NCBI GenBank assembly: GCA_030248215.1
Contig: JASANG010001409.1
Span: forward strand, 186,001 to 250,000
Direction: 5' to 3'
DNA: 64,000 nt
Origin: Enoplolaimus lenunculus
Taxonomy: Eukaryota; Nematoda; Enoplea; Enoplida; Thoracostomopsidae
The translations under genes and the position numbers were made by a program. The first letter of the stretch is position 1. Each line of letters opens with the position of its first letter. Under the pieces are notes generated by a model that was not told the DNA's origin, searched no databases, and was given only the letters and a program-made list of their open reading frames with translations. This document shows positions 49,030 to 60,500 of the stretch, piece by piece.

Positions 49030-51247
49030 ATACAGACCGGTAACTGTCGAAAGGTTGAAACAATTTTTACTGCGTAGTCAGGCTGGCTTTGATTGGTTAA
49101 AGCTGTGCGGTGAAGCGTTATCCTTCAGTCTCGACGCTGAAGGTTTTAGTCTATTTTACCGTGTTTAGTGCAAAATTTGCGAAATTCTTTAACTCAACTA
49201 ATAATGGCTCTTGTTGAATTTTGTTAATTTTATGTTTGGCTTTGTTTCGAATATTTTTAAATGGCTTTGATCTGCGCTGTTTAGAAGCAAAGTCCAGTGT
49301 GAGCGTGTTAGAGTTTCGACTGTGATGAAATTTTAATCAGGGGGCGCTGCCTCGTTTTGAAATAGGTCCGTGGCCAGCTAAACGTTATCAGGATTATGCG
49401 GCTTGATATGTTACCGCACATTTTGTGCTTAAATATGTATACAATCTGTGATTAAAGCAGAGTAAAAGTTTATTGTGGTGCAAGATAATGTAAAACTCGA
49501 ACTAAATCCGGATAGCAGTGTGGACGTCATTTAATCTTTCATATCCGGATATCCAACAATTCTTGCCGGTTGTTTATCTGGATATCCGAAATCAGATTTT
49601 TCATTTCGGATATTTGGAAGATAATTTTGAGCTTGTCAGGTTTTCGAAGCTCAGCTTTTGTTCATTAAGCGCATCGTTAAGCTGGCCTAAGATGCAACAA
49701 TATTAACAGAACCTTTCGGATGCCTAAGTTACCTGTATCTGTTGCCATTATAGAAATACCGGTGAGGCGAAATTGGATAGTTAAAATGATGTTTAATTTG
49801 CTAATTTTAGGATATTATATTTGGAATGGTTAGTGTTGTGTTATCTTTTGGTTTTACGCTTATTTTTACAAAATCTCGTCAATTTTTTCATCAACATTGT
49901 GCCAAAAGCTAAAGCGAAACTCATCAAACAAAATACGTTGGGAAAATTGTGATATATTTCTCTACCGAAATTGCTGATCGGATTCGGAGGTGTAATTTTC
50001 GCCTAAGCCGGCGGCAGACCTCTGGTTGTACTCTGGTATCTTTGAAAACTATACTATCCGTAATTTTAACTATTCAAAAAATATTTGAAGTTTAAGACAG
50101 TTACTTATATCTTATACGGACTCCAAACACATATGTCTTGAATTCCAGGCTTTTATTTCTTAAATTATTCTGAAATGTGGGATTGAAATTTTTCCGACTG
50201 AACAGTCTGAAATTTAACACTTTTTTTCGTGATCGATTAAGAGAAAAAATTTGTGAAATATAAGGCGAAATTTTTGAAATTAAGACAGATTTGTCTGATC
50301 CTATTTATCTAACGGTCAATTTTGAAATATGTTTTAAAAGTTTAGTTTTTAGTGGCCGGAAGCTCAGTACTTACATTAATTTCTAAACGATTAGGCAATT
50401 GCAGTGCGTTTAATGTTGCGTTGCATCAAGAACAGGAGCGATATTTATACTGATATTGTTGCTACAGTAAAAAGATAAATTTTGAAGATTATGCAAAATT
50501 TTGTTACCGAAATTGTCGGAACCTCCGGCAAAAATTCCACCGCAGCCGGAGTCAGAGCAGACGTCCGATTGTACTTTACCGTGGCTTGCTGTGTTTTACA
50601 ATGCTCTTGCGATCACAAGTGTGATTACTCCAAAAAATTCACTAGCTATAGGTCAAAATGATGTGTTTGCGACAATTATTCTGAGTGTCAAACAAACTCA
50701 GAACCAACGAGCGTAGTTTATTTGTAACAATTTTATGACGTGATCCAAATAAGGTTAAAAAGTAGACTTAAAATTTACAAAAAAATGTTTTTTTGCATTC
50801 AATACTTGCATTTGTTCGATAAATACCGCAAGCGAAAAAATTCTAAATTAGGAAGCTAAGACATTATTTTTTTATGTCATGATTTAAAATTCTAAGCACG
50901 GAAACTGTATAAATCATCAAATCTTAAGACATTTAAAATTGTGGCTTAAAACTTTAGAAAAATTATTCTTCTAATTGAGAATTTTTATTATTGCAACGTC
51001 CAAGTTTTAGTTTTCATTTTTGAAATTGAATTTTCAACTGAATTAAACCGTTTTTTGATACAACAAAAGGTTGAAAAATGAACAAAGCAAAATTTTGCTG
51101 GACGACATCAATTGCTTTAGTTGTGTTAAGTTCTTTGTTATGCGTGGCAGAAGCGTCACGTTTCGCCCGGTCCTCTTTTGGAAGTATAGAAAAGTAAGTA
51201 TTATGGCCAATATGTTTACAACAGGGTAGAATTATAAGTATAAGCGT

Positions 51248-51464
51248 ACACTGCAAAAAATGATGGATCAAATTGACTCTCTTCGAAATAGACTCTACGG
51301 GACCACACAAACAGAGTGAAATGTGACTCCAGCACAGTCAAATTCGTCTAACTCTGAATTGCACGTTTGAATCTGGCGGAGTCGAAATTGGACTCAATTT
51401 GTGTAGTTCCGAAAAGCCTATTTCGAAGAGAGTCAATTTACTCACCATTTTTTGCAATGTAGTG
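51248..51464. mobile_element. MITE with long (about 45-bp) inverted ends
   Basis: The left end runs ACACTGCAAAAAATGATGG, then CAAATTGACTCTCTTCGAA; the right end mirrors this with TTCGAAGAGAGTCAATTT and CCATTTTTTGCAATGTAGTG. The inner part has GACTCC/GGAGTC phrases. A single end of the same family lies at 54391-54450 (CACTGCCGAAAATGGTGAG). Confidence 0.75.
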
Positions 51465-52663
51465 CGGGTGACGGACGGTGATGGACAGAGCCGGACGGCG
51501 CCGGACGTCGAGTATAGAGCAACCCTAATTCGACAGGCATTGCGGTGCTCGTTCGGTTTAGATAGCAAACATCAGGCAACAGAATATTTGCAAAATTTTT
51601 TTATATCGGATTCAGAATGTCCTATAGACTTTCCAAAAATATACATTTTGACCATCCAATGAAAGATTTCCCCATTTTTTTAACTTTTATGGGGAGACCC
51701 CAGGTTGAACATACCGAAAACAGACATTGTTCGAACCAACTGTGCAGAGATAACTGTATAATTACAGCTTTCAGCTATATATCATCAATACTAAATTGAG
51801 TTATTCCTGACAAACTAAACTGTATCAAAAATCATTTTACTTGTTAGCGTTTAGACACTCGAGGCTCGCGGTTTAAAATGTGGCGGTCCGAAACACCTGT
51901 TGTCCTTTTACAATAGCGGGTAACGTTTTGTCTGCACATCCGCAGTCAAGTTCAAAACAATTTTACAGTACATTGATTTTATTCGCTTTTTCACTCATAC
52001 AATAAAACAGTTTTTACAAATTCAAGTTTTTCTACATTATCTGGGTTCAAGTTTTTTAATGAAAATTTGAGGAGGGTAGGGAATCACATTTTTTCTACTC
52101 TCGCTTTGAAATTCTTTACCCGCGTGTATACCCGTTCTCAATATTATCTTACCCGTCACGTCTCGTGTTTACCCATGGGTATCCGCTGGTAACGTGGAGC
52201 TGTGGCCGGAATCACTCCAGCTGGAAAAGGGTTAACTACAGTTCAGGGCACAGCCGGAGGTAAAAAATACCTCGGGGCGAATTGTAAAGTTGTTTGGTTT
52301 TACGCTAATTTTCTACGAAATTTTGGAAATGCTTTTCTGAAAATTGTGACAAAAGTAAAAACGAAACGCGCTAAACAGATAAATTTTCCAAAATTATGCA
52401 AAATGTTACAACCGAAATTGTCGGAATCTCCGGCAAAAAAATCTAGCGGAGCCGGAACCGGAAACCGATTTTCTACCGGAGCCGGAGGCAGACCTCCGGT
52501 TGTACTCTGCTACAGTTTAACGGTTTGTTTACATACATTTAAGTTCACCGTTTTTACAAAGAATGAGAAAACAACTGGCGGTTCGAAATGCGAACGATGA
52601 CTGCGAGTATGATGATACTCAAGAAGCACCAGGAATGATACTTAAACCACCACGAATTGGTGC

Positions 52664-52934
52664 TTAACCCCTTCTCACATTGAGTTGCCTACAGGCTACT
52701 CAGCGCAGTGTATATACGTTAAATAGTATATATCACACCGTGTTTAACAATTGCAACACGTATACATAGTACTAAATCACCACAAGACTTGAAAGCCCCC
52801 TCGGGCTCGAGCGTCAAGCTCCTATAGCTGAGTGGTGATGGTATACGCCTCCCACTCCAGTCACTGGAGTTCGAATCCTAGCATAAAAGTATGTCTCAGG
52901 GGAAATAGAAAATATTCATGTGAGAAAGGGTTAA
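52664..52934 (+). mobile_element. 271-bp TTAA-flanked element with tRNA-like pol III promoter, copy 2
   Basis: TTAA at 52664-52667 and 52931-52934 flank inverted ends CCCCTTCTCACATTGA and CATGTGAGAAAGGG. On the plus strand the A box TAGCTGAGTGG (52825-52835) fits the pol III consensus, and the B box AGTTCGAATCC (52868-52878) differs only in the first base. The spacing is that of a tRNA, and the segment between carries a CTCCCAC loop like tRNA-Gly(CCC). The acceptor stem pairs poorly, so it is not a working tRNA. The better-preserved of two copies. Confidence 0.75.
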
Positions 52935-53216
52935 TATTAAATGGTTGACCAGATTTGGCTGATGACTTTAATAGACCCCAGCGTTTATAGGTTGGCACCC
53001 GTTTGATGTAAACTGATCGTACTCTTAGTTGACCAAAGCTAATTTATATATTTTCTCGTTCAAGTAAAATTCAAAGTAATCCAATCGTTTAAAAAATTGT
53101 TAAACTTTGTAAAATTAATTATTTGGATTTATATTTCAAACAAGCAAAGTGTAGGAAAACTTAGTGCTATCCGCATTCGTAGTTTAACTGAATGATATTA
53201 AACATACAGGTTAAAA

Positions 53217-53478
53217 GGCCAATGTTACCTTTTAGGACGTAACTGTAGATTAAGCATATTCCTAAACCTAAACCTAAGCCTAAGCCTAAGCGTAAGCCTA
53301 AGCATAAGCCTAAGTCTAACGTAAGCTTTGCAAAAATGTCTAAAAGTCTGAGCCTAACTTAAGCGTTGCAAAAATGGGTTCCTAAGCCTAAGCCTACGAC
53401 TAAGCAAAGAATGTAATAAAGAATGTAAACCACTCTTTTATAGACCCACCCCAGAAACCTGGACACCCCTTAAAGGGC
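53217..53478. mobile_element. TTAGGC-carrying MITE, family 1, copy C
   Basis: Starts GGCCAATGTTACCTTTTAGG and ends ACCCCTTAAAGGGCC, with part of the right inverted end lost. The interior has a run of CCTAAG repeats near 53265-53310 and further ones near 53385. It shares the GTAGATTAAGC, TGCAAAAATG and TAGACCCACC phrases with copies A and B. Confidence 0.75.
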
Positions 53479-54544
53479 CGGTTAAGCAAAATTGGGCTCA
53501 TTCAACATGCATTCCTAATAAACCAGTATATACAGTGAGACGCCTTGAACCAGATCGCAATTCAATTTTGTCAACAAATTCCAGTTCCGAATTAGTAATA
53601 TTAAAATATTTTTAAAATTTTTTACATCGAACTTTTGTTGTTTATGTACCCATAGTTTGGGACTTCAAAACTTCATTAAACAGCAAACCTTCAAAAACAA
53701 CCTGACCTCGTAAACACTATTTCACAATTTTTATGCATTTATCGTTTATATTTGCATTTTACTTAAAATTAGCTTTAAAATATTAAGTGTTATCGCACCT
53801 TTGTACCCTGCCAAGATATTAAGCGCTTATTAAGAAACCACTGAAAAATGTTTCTGGTTTATATTCTATAAAATACAAATCCGATTGCATACAATTATTG
53901 CTGTGTTAGCAATGTATTTTTGACTCGAAGCATAGCAGCAAACCATTGAACGCTTTGTGTCTTTGTGCCGAATAATTTACACGTGGGGTCTGTGCAAAAT
54001 TAACTGGTTCCATAAATTTTGAAGGCTTTTCCTAACGGGCTATGGGGTACATTGTGAAGAGTTTCTGGCAAAACAGTGTGTTGCAAATTAAGGTATATAT
54101 GATTATTATTTGTCTGTATGCGTTGCAGGGTTTAAAGTGGTTTTCTCGTCGATGTTAGCTCTAGGTATGTGTATCAACAGAGTGGTCTGACAAAATTAAA
54201 ATTTTGCTATCGTATATTCAGCCAAAATTATATATTCTTTAGGATCAATCAAACTAATTCTCGCAGTTATACATTAAGCTCGCAGTTAATATACATTAAT
54301 ATTATAAAGAGCTTTACATTCTAATTGCTAGCTTTAGTTATTAATAGTAGCTAGACAGTTAACTCGAGTACTATTTTGCAAAATAAACCTACACTGCCGA
54401 AAATGGTGAGTCAAATTGACTCTCTCCGAAATAGGCTCCGAGAAATGTTTGTTAATGTATTTGCTATGTGGATGCACGAACTTTCGGGTTGCGAAACTTC
54501 GTGAATGGAAATATCCCTATCCGCCTATAGTAAGAATAGCTCAC

Positions 54545-54735
54545 GTATAGAACAGGGCTGGAACGTGTTTCGGCGGGACTGTAATAGAGTAAGCTTAAGC
54601 TTTAGACTATTTGTTGTTTATGCTCAGGCTTAGGCTTAGGTATTGGCTCATTCTTACGCTAGACTTAGGCTTAGGTTTAGGCTTATGCGTATGAATATGG
54701 TACTACTGTTCCGGCTCTGTTCTATACATTGATCG
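54545..54735. mobile_element. TTAGGC-carrying MITE, family 2, copy b
   Basis: The left end GTATAGAACAGGGCTGGAAC mirrors the right end GTTCCGGCTCTGTTCTATAC. Inside are GGCGGGACTGTAATAGAG, TAAGCTTAAGCTTTAGAC and then TTAGGC arrays. Intergenic. Confidence 0.75.
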
Positions 54736-55305
54736 GAAAACGAACAACAGACATTTCAGTTCTGCTTGTATCCGGGGCCGGGGTTCAAACCAAGGTTTAC
54801 CCTCCATATGCTTGATCCAATACTTGCGAAAACGCGCAAATCTTTAAAATTATAAAATGCAATTTGCAATATATATTTCGCATTCAAGCAGTATCCAGGC
54901 TTGCAATCCACGACCCACAGACTCACTCTCGTATGAAGACCTCACTACGATGTAATTCAACGAATTTTCAAACTCACTTGAATAACAAATTTTGGCCATT
55001 TCAAAACTTTGCAGTCACACTAAGCGTAGAAGCTGCGGTAGCTGATAAATTTCGTTCAACTGGATATGGAAATTAGATTAAACAGATAAATAGGGACTCG
55101 GTAAACGAAACATTGATCAAGAACAGGTTCGGTGACTCGCATCGAGGTATTAATGGTTTCGTGGAAACCCGTACTGTCCTAATCGGTGTTGTGAGTTATG
55201 GTATCAGCCCTTGGTTATATATCAAAATCGTGGGTTTAACCAGAATTTGTTATCGAGAAGATATGTAATTCAAGGAAATGATTTTTTCTAGCAATTAACG
55301 TCTAA

Positions 55306-55550
55306 TGAGAAGAACAGGGGAGGAACAGTATTACAAGCATATTCCTAAGCCTAAGCCTAAGCCTAAGCCTTAGCCTAAGCCTAAGCCTAAACCTAAACCT
55401 AAGCGTATGAATGAGCATATTTCTAAACCTAAGCCGAAGCCTAAGCCTAAAAGCCGAGTAAAAAAATTTAACTACAGCTTAAGCTTTTATACACTCTTTT
55501 CTAGTCCACAGAAAAACGTTCAGCCCCTGATTTTTACATGGGCCCATTTA
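55306..55550. mobile_element. TTAGGC-carrying MITE, family 2, copy c
   Basis: It begins GAAGAACAGGGGAGGAACAG and ends TCAGCCCCTGATTTTTACAT followed by GGGCCC. CCTAAG repeats occupy about 55342-55400 and 55430-55450, followed by CTACAGCTTAAGC. Orientation is opposite to copies b, d, e and f. Confidence 0.7.
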
Positions 55551-55693
55551 GCGTAGCCATAAAAACATTTCAATTTACGTGGATGGCTTTGATTTAATGT
55601 TAAGAAGTGTAAAAATGCGTATTTGTTAAGTTTTGAAATATTTTGAACATCGGTTAAATTTTACTTATTTATAGCAAATTTTGCCAACTCGAA

Positions 55694-55952
55694 TACACTG
55701 TAAATTTCAGTGAGTTGATTTTAACTCAGAATGAGTTGAATCGCCGAGTCTGAGTTAGTAGCATCGTAACTCAGAATGTTGAGTTGATTCAACTCATTCT
55801 GAGAGTTAATTTTTTAACTCACCCGGAGTCAACTCAACACACAGTGAGAATCAACTCAACTCAGAGGTGAGATAATGTTTACTGATATTAATTCAGAAAT
55901 AACCAACTCGCTAGCTGAATTGATTAATAAACTCATTGGAATTTACAGTGTA
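55694..55952. mobile_element. MITE with TACACTGTAAATTT ends and ACTCA-rich interior
   Basis: The left end is TACACTGTAAATTTCAGTGA and the right end is TCATTGGAATTTACAGTGTA, an imperfect inverted repeat. The interior repeats GAGTTGA/TCAACTC many times in both orientations (for example near 55790 and 55830), so it is highly self-complementary. Confidence 0.75.
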
Positions 55953-56210
55953 TGCTTCCCCAGAAAATTCAATCTCAGGACAAGTTTCGCAAAAACTGCT
56001 TTCAACCTACTTATCAATGGGTATAAATAATATCGGGCAAGCTTTATTTCAAACGTTGTGAGTTGTTTTTGCTGTTTGTGATAGCTTGGAGACTGACAAA
56101 TGTGGCACCCTCACAAAACTGTTAATTGTCTCATTATTTTAAAAATTTTCGGCAAAAATATTAAGAGAACCAAACTTTCGATTGTACATATTTGTGTATT
56201 CCGTTTGTGA

Positions 56211-56372
56211 GCCCATGTAAAGATCAGGGGTGGAACGGTTTTCTGCGGGACTGCAGTAGAGTGAGCTTAAGCTTTAGACTAATTTTGTTGCTTGGTTTAG
56301 GCTAACGCTTAAGTTCATTCTTACGCTTAAGTTTAGGCTTAGGCTTAGGCTTAGGCTTAGGAATATGCGTGA
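56211..56372. mobile_element. TTAGGC-carrying element, family 2, copy d (right end missing)
   Basis: Starts AGCCCATGTAAAGATCAGGG, GGAACGG and GCGGGACTGCAGTAGAG, then AGCTTAAGCTTTAGAC. It ends in a clean TTAGGC array near 56335-56360, after which similarity to the family stops. Intergenic. Confidence 0.65.
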
Positions 56373-57302
56373 CCGTTTGTTTATGTTTAAAATTTACTGT
56401 GGTTTATCTTCTAGCCAGTGAGGTTTGCAATAGTTGCAATACCGTCCTTGGCCAATTTTTGTTGCGATTAAAAATTAACCTGTTTCGCCAAAACGGAACC
56501 TATAATATGCACAATAATTAATCAGATCGAAGTGTCAAAGGTGTTTCTGGTTTAATTCTAAACCAGATATATGGTGTGTCTTATTGGTTATTCCTCCTGG
56601 CTGGCGTTCGCTCAGAAGCAGTTGGATGTTGAAAATTTTGTGCTTATTATGGTGTCATAATCTTCTCTAATATTTCACATCCAATGAATTTTTAAAAAAG
56701 CGATTTTAAGGTCCCAGTGTGCCCACTTTGGGCCTCAAACAAAATTTTGCCAAAAAGTTAGATAAGTTACGTATGATTCGACACAGTTTGTGGAGTTGAG
56801 TCAAACGGATTTTAAATTTTTCGCAATCAAACGATTCGGTACAGAGTTGTGATCACTTAGCATATTTGACACGGTCCCAAATTATTAGCAACGCATGAAA
56901 TCAGATATTTAACTATAACTCACTACCCAATCGTCTGCTTAGGTAAACTTTACCATTCGAGTCAAACTCTTGTCCAGACTTTTGACAGTACGACGAGTTT
57001 TAACTCATGACGTAAAAATGAATTTTTCAAAAATTTAATTTTAGTATGAAATAATTAGAGCAGGTCATGAGAGAAGCTCAGATATGCAAAAAAATGTTCA
57101 AACATCAACTATTTTTGAACGAACGCCGGCTCAAGCGGAACAACTAAAAATACCCACAAAAGGAATAGATCCAGTTGTTGTAATTTGTAAGATTTGGAAT
57201 ATTTTTCAGTTTATAAAAAATTATAATTTGGGTATAAAAACAAAACTGTAATTTTACCGCAACTGTTTATTTGTTATTTTTTCAAAAAAATTTAATTCTA
57301 AA

Positions 57303-57466
57303 ATGCCAACTGCTACAGATTCCGAAAATTACGCATTTAGGTTGTCAAACATTCGTCCACCGACTTTCAAAGCAAACGCTGCCACTCAACCGGGTAAGTA
57401 GTTTAATCTCATGGTTAAGATTTAGACTTCAGTTCGTATAATAATAATAATAATAACAATAATAAC

Positions 57467-57529
<63 letters not shown>

Positions 57530-60500
57530 GTAGTGATTAGAATAAGAAGGGACAGATATTTATTTGGCCTCTACAGAGGGAACCCCTCTGGTAATATGCG
57601 GTTTCGAACTTCCGCCACCCTTCGTTACTGATATATTCGGTAATGCAATTATCTGCTGAATTAAATTAAACGTTTATTTGTCTTGTATAAAAAGCATGAG
57701 CGATAATGCAGCATTATACTTAGGAATGTACTTTTAAATGCTAAGCTTTAAAGTTTTTAACTCAACTTTATTTGGTAGTGGAGTTATTTATGCAGTGCAA
57801 TTAGGGACATTTAGCATGTATTGGCTCTAAGAGTTTAGGAACTTTATCCGTTGAGAGACTCTTATTGTAGGGATATGGGCTTATATTGATTGGGACTCAA
57901 AATGAAGACCCACCCCCTCTTATTACCCCTTCTTTTTATTCGGGTCACTCCAGTACCTTTTTGTGGCTTAATTTCGTCTTATTTGCACCACAACGATATA
58001 TTCAGGCCAGTAGTGAGCTCACCTTGCTAGTGGGAAGGGCTAAAATGTTTTCAGGTGGGGCATACAAGGGTTTTTATTGACTTACAAGCAAGGTTGAAAA
58101 CTTTCCAGGAGGCGTAATTTTTTCAACGGGACTGAGGCTCCGATGCCCACCACCATTGGCTACGGGTTCGTAGAGATTCGTCTACAAAAATTCTCTAACG
58201 AAAATACGGTTATCCTGATTTTCTTTTTGTTTTATTTTTATTTCAGCTGTTTGGAAACCTACGAATGCAAACTTATCCGTTCGATACGATGCTTCTCACA
58301 GCTCAGCTTCAGCTAACGCCTACAAGTCACCCCCACCAACAAATAGCAGCGTTTGGGATCGATTCAAAGGTCCCGAAATAGCTGTGGTACCTGGTGACAC
58401 AGCTAGTCATACTTCTCCACGACCCAGTGCCTCGTTTTGTGCCTCAAACTATAAAGAACAATCGAAATTCACGCCAGCTCAAACGTATTTATTCAACAAA
58501 AATGCCGAGTCTCAAGCTTATTACGCTCCGCCGCCTCTTACGTCATCCGCTTATACGCGTAGAAAAGTCGAGTTGTCGAAACAAGCTACCAGCCCAAGAT
58601 CATTGAGTCAAACATTTGCAAACGCCCCCCACACTCGTGATGCGACCCCGGTGATCAAACCGTTACCTGCGCCACCAGCAGATTACCATCCTCGGTCTCT
58701 ATCCAGTGACGCCAAGGTTAAACCAGTACGTCACTCCTCAACGCATTCAGTTCCTGCAGTTCAACCTCCTCGCCAATTATTCCCACAGGGTCCTAAGCTC
58801 ACAGACAGGAGCTCAAAGGCAGAACCACCACCGCCACCTAGCATGCCTGCACGTGGTTTGATTTCTAAGAGTGAGTGGAATTTAGGTTCAGTTGGTCAAA
58901 CGTCGAACTTTGAACCAGAAAGCGATGCTAATCGAAGTAGCATCGAATATCCAGCCAAACAATCCGTAGCGGCGCTCAGAGCTCAAATTGTCGCCCAACT
59001 GGCAAAAGATGCACGGCCTATTTTAGGTTCGAAACAGATTTCGTTGGTAAATGGCGTAGTTTTACACCAGGATAAAGGTGATGTAGACAGTAAACCAGTA
59101 AAACGTGGGCCAAATCAAAATGGAACCGAGCAAGTTGTGTCTAATTTTAAACCAACACGCAGTGAAAACGAACCCGGTAATCGAATTTCAAGCCAAGGAT
59201 TGAACGCCCCGGAGAATGTGGACCGAAATTTGCCGACGGGAACGCGGATCAGTGGCGATGACCGTGAGAAATTCTACGAACAGCAGCAAAACGCAAAATC
59301 TGAACGTAGTCAGATACAGCGAAGCCGTCACCAAGAGTATCAGATGCAGAAAGAAACGCAACAACAAGCATACCAGCTGTTATCACAACCGGAACCGTGG
59401 CATCATCATCATCAACAACAACAACAACAACAACACCAAGAACAACGCTTTCGAGACACAGATGTTCCAAACTACCACAACCAGAACAGCGAACAATCAA
59501 GACCCCAACGTTCTAGGACACAAACCAACACAAGCCAATGGTCATCAAAATCGGATCCCAGTGGTCACAAACCTGTACCCTGGGACTACAGTACACCAAT
59601 ACAAAAATTGTGGACAGAAAGACAACAAAAACTACCACTCAACCACACACGCTACTCACATCTGTGCAATCATAACTTACCCGAAAATCAAACGCAAACT
59701 TGTGTAATGCAGCCAAAATTGCAACCAGCAACACTGTATGCAACAGCTGATACTGGTAGATATCAAGCTACAGAAGTCGTAACGAATTATGCAAATTATA
59801 GCGTCCGAAATCGGGTACAACAGTACGAAGAGCCTATTAACCAGAACACGAGCAATTTTAACCAAATCCAGGCCACCGTTGAATCACAGCCTAGTCAAAA
59901 CCGTGTCTATCACTCGGCTGATGGTGACGAAAAACATGGAATGGCAGGTCAAGCACCCGAATATACTCGTTCCCTAACAATAACCAGTTGTGCACCAATA
60001 TATCATGAACCTGATTCTTCATGTCAGGCCAAACTGAGACCAGATGAAATTTATGAAATTTTCAAACCATCGAATAAACAGAAACAACCCATACACAATT
60101 ATTACGAACCTAAAATATGTCAATCGGAATGCCAGCTTCAAAAACCAGATAAATGTCCAACTGAATCTAAATTTGGTCAACCTGTAAGTCAAGAACGCAT
60201 TGAAGTGAACTTATCAAAATCTACCCGACCCTACGATGGAACAACTGAACTGCCGTCGAGCACAACTCGTTCGATCCCTGCGAAATATGCACAGTTTCAG
60301 CCGAGGGAAAATTCAGCAGACCCCAAATCTAAACAATACGAAAGTCGGTTTCCACCCAGGGTCCAAAATTTAAATGCCTACCCAGACCGCAGCAAAAATC
60401 TACCCAGAGAGTTAGAGCCGACTTCAAATGTACATCTTAATATTGCCGCATTTGAACAACGAACAAGGCGTAGTCAAGAAGCTCATAGCCCTCAGCGAAG

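Larger units (their letters stand above)
49030..57302. other. intergenic region between BLTP2 and the third gene
   Basis: No coding exon is supported. It contains CCGG/CCGGA-rich stretches (49980-50040, 50510-50570, 52430-52510), a MITE with about 45-bp inverted ends (51248-51464), the second TTAA-flanked tRNA-like element (52664-52934), four TTAGGC-carrying elements (53217, 54545, 55306, 56211), a half copy of the 51248 MITE (54391-54450) and another MITE (55694-55952). Stretches such as 53500-54380 and 56400-57300 are AT-rich, and I see nothing specific in them. Confidence 0.6.

Noticed and set aside
52818-52882. Functional tRNA-Gly gene
   Set aside because: A and B boxes are good, but the acceptor arms do not pair and there is no T-run terminator at the right place; it lies inside a repeated element.
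59249-59500. Minus-strand frame with a V/D-rich stretch
   Set aside because: It is the complement of the His/Gln repeat coding region in exon 2 of the third gene.
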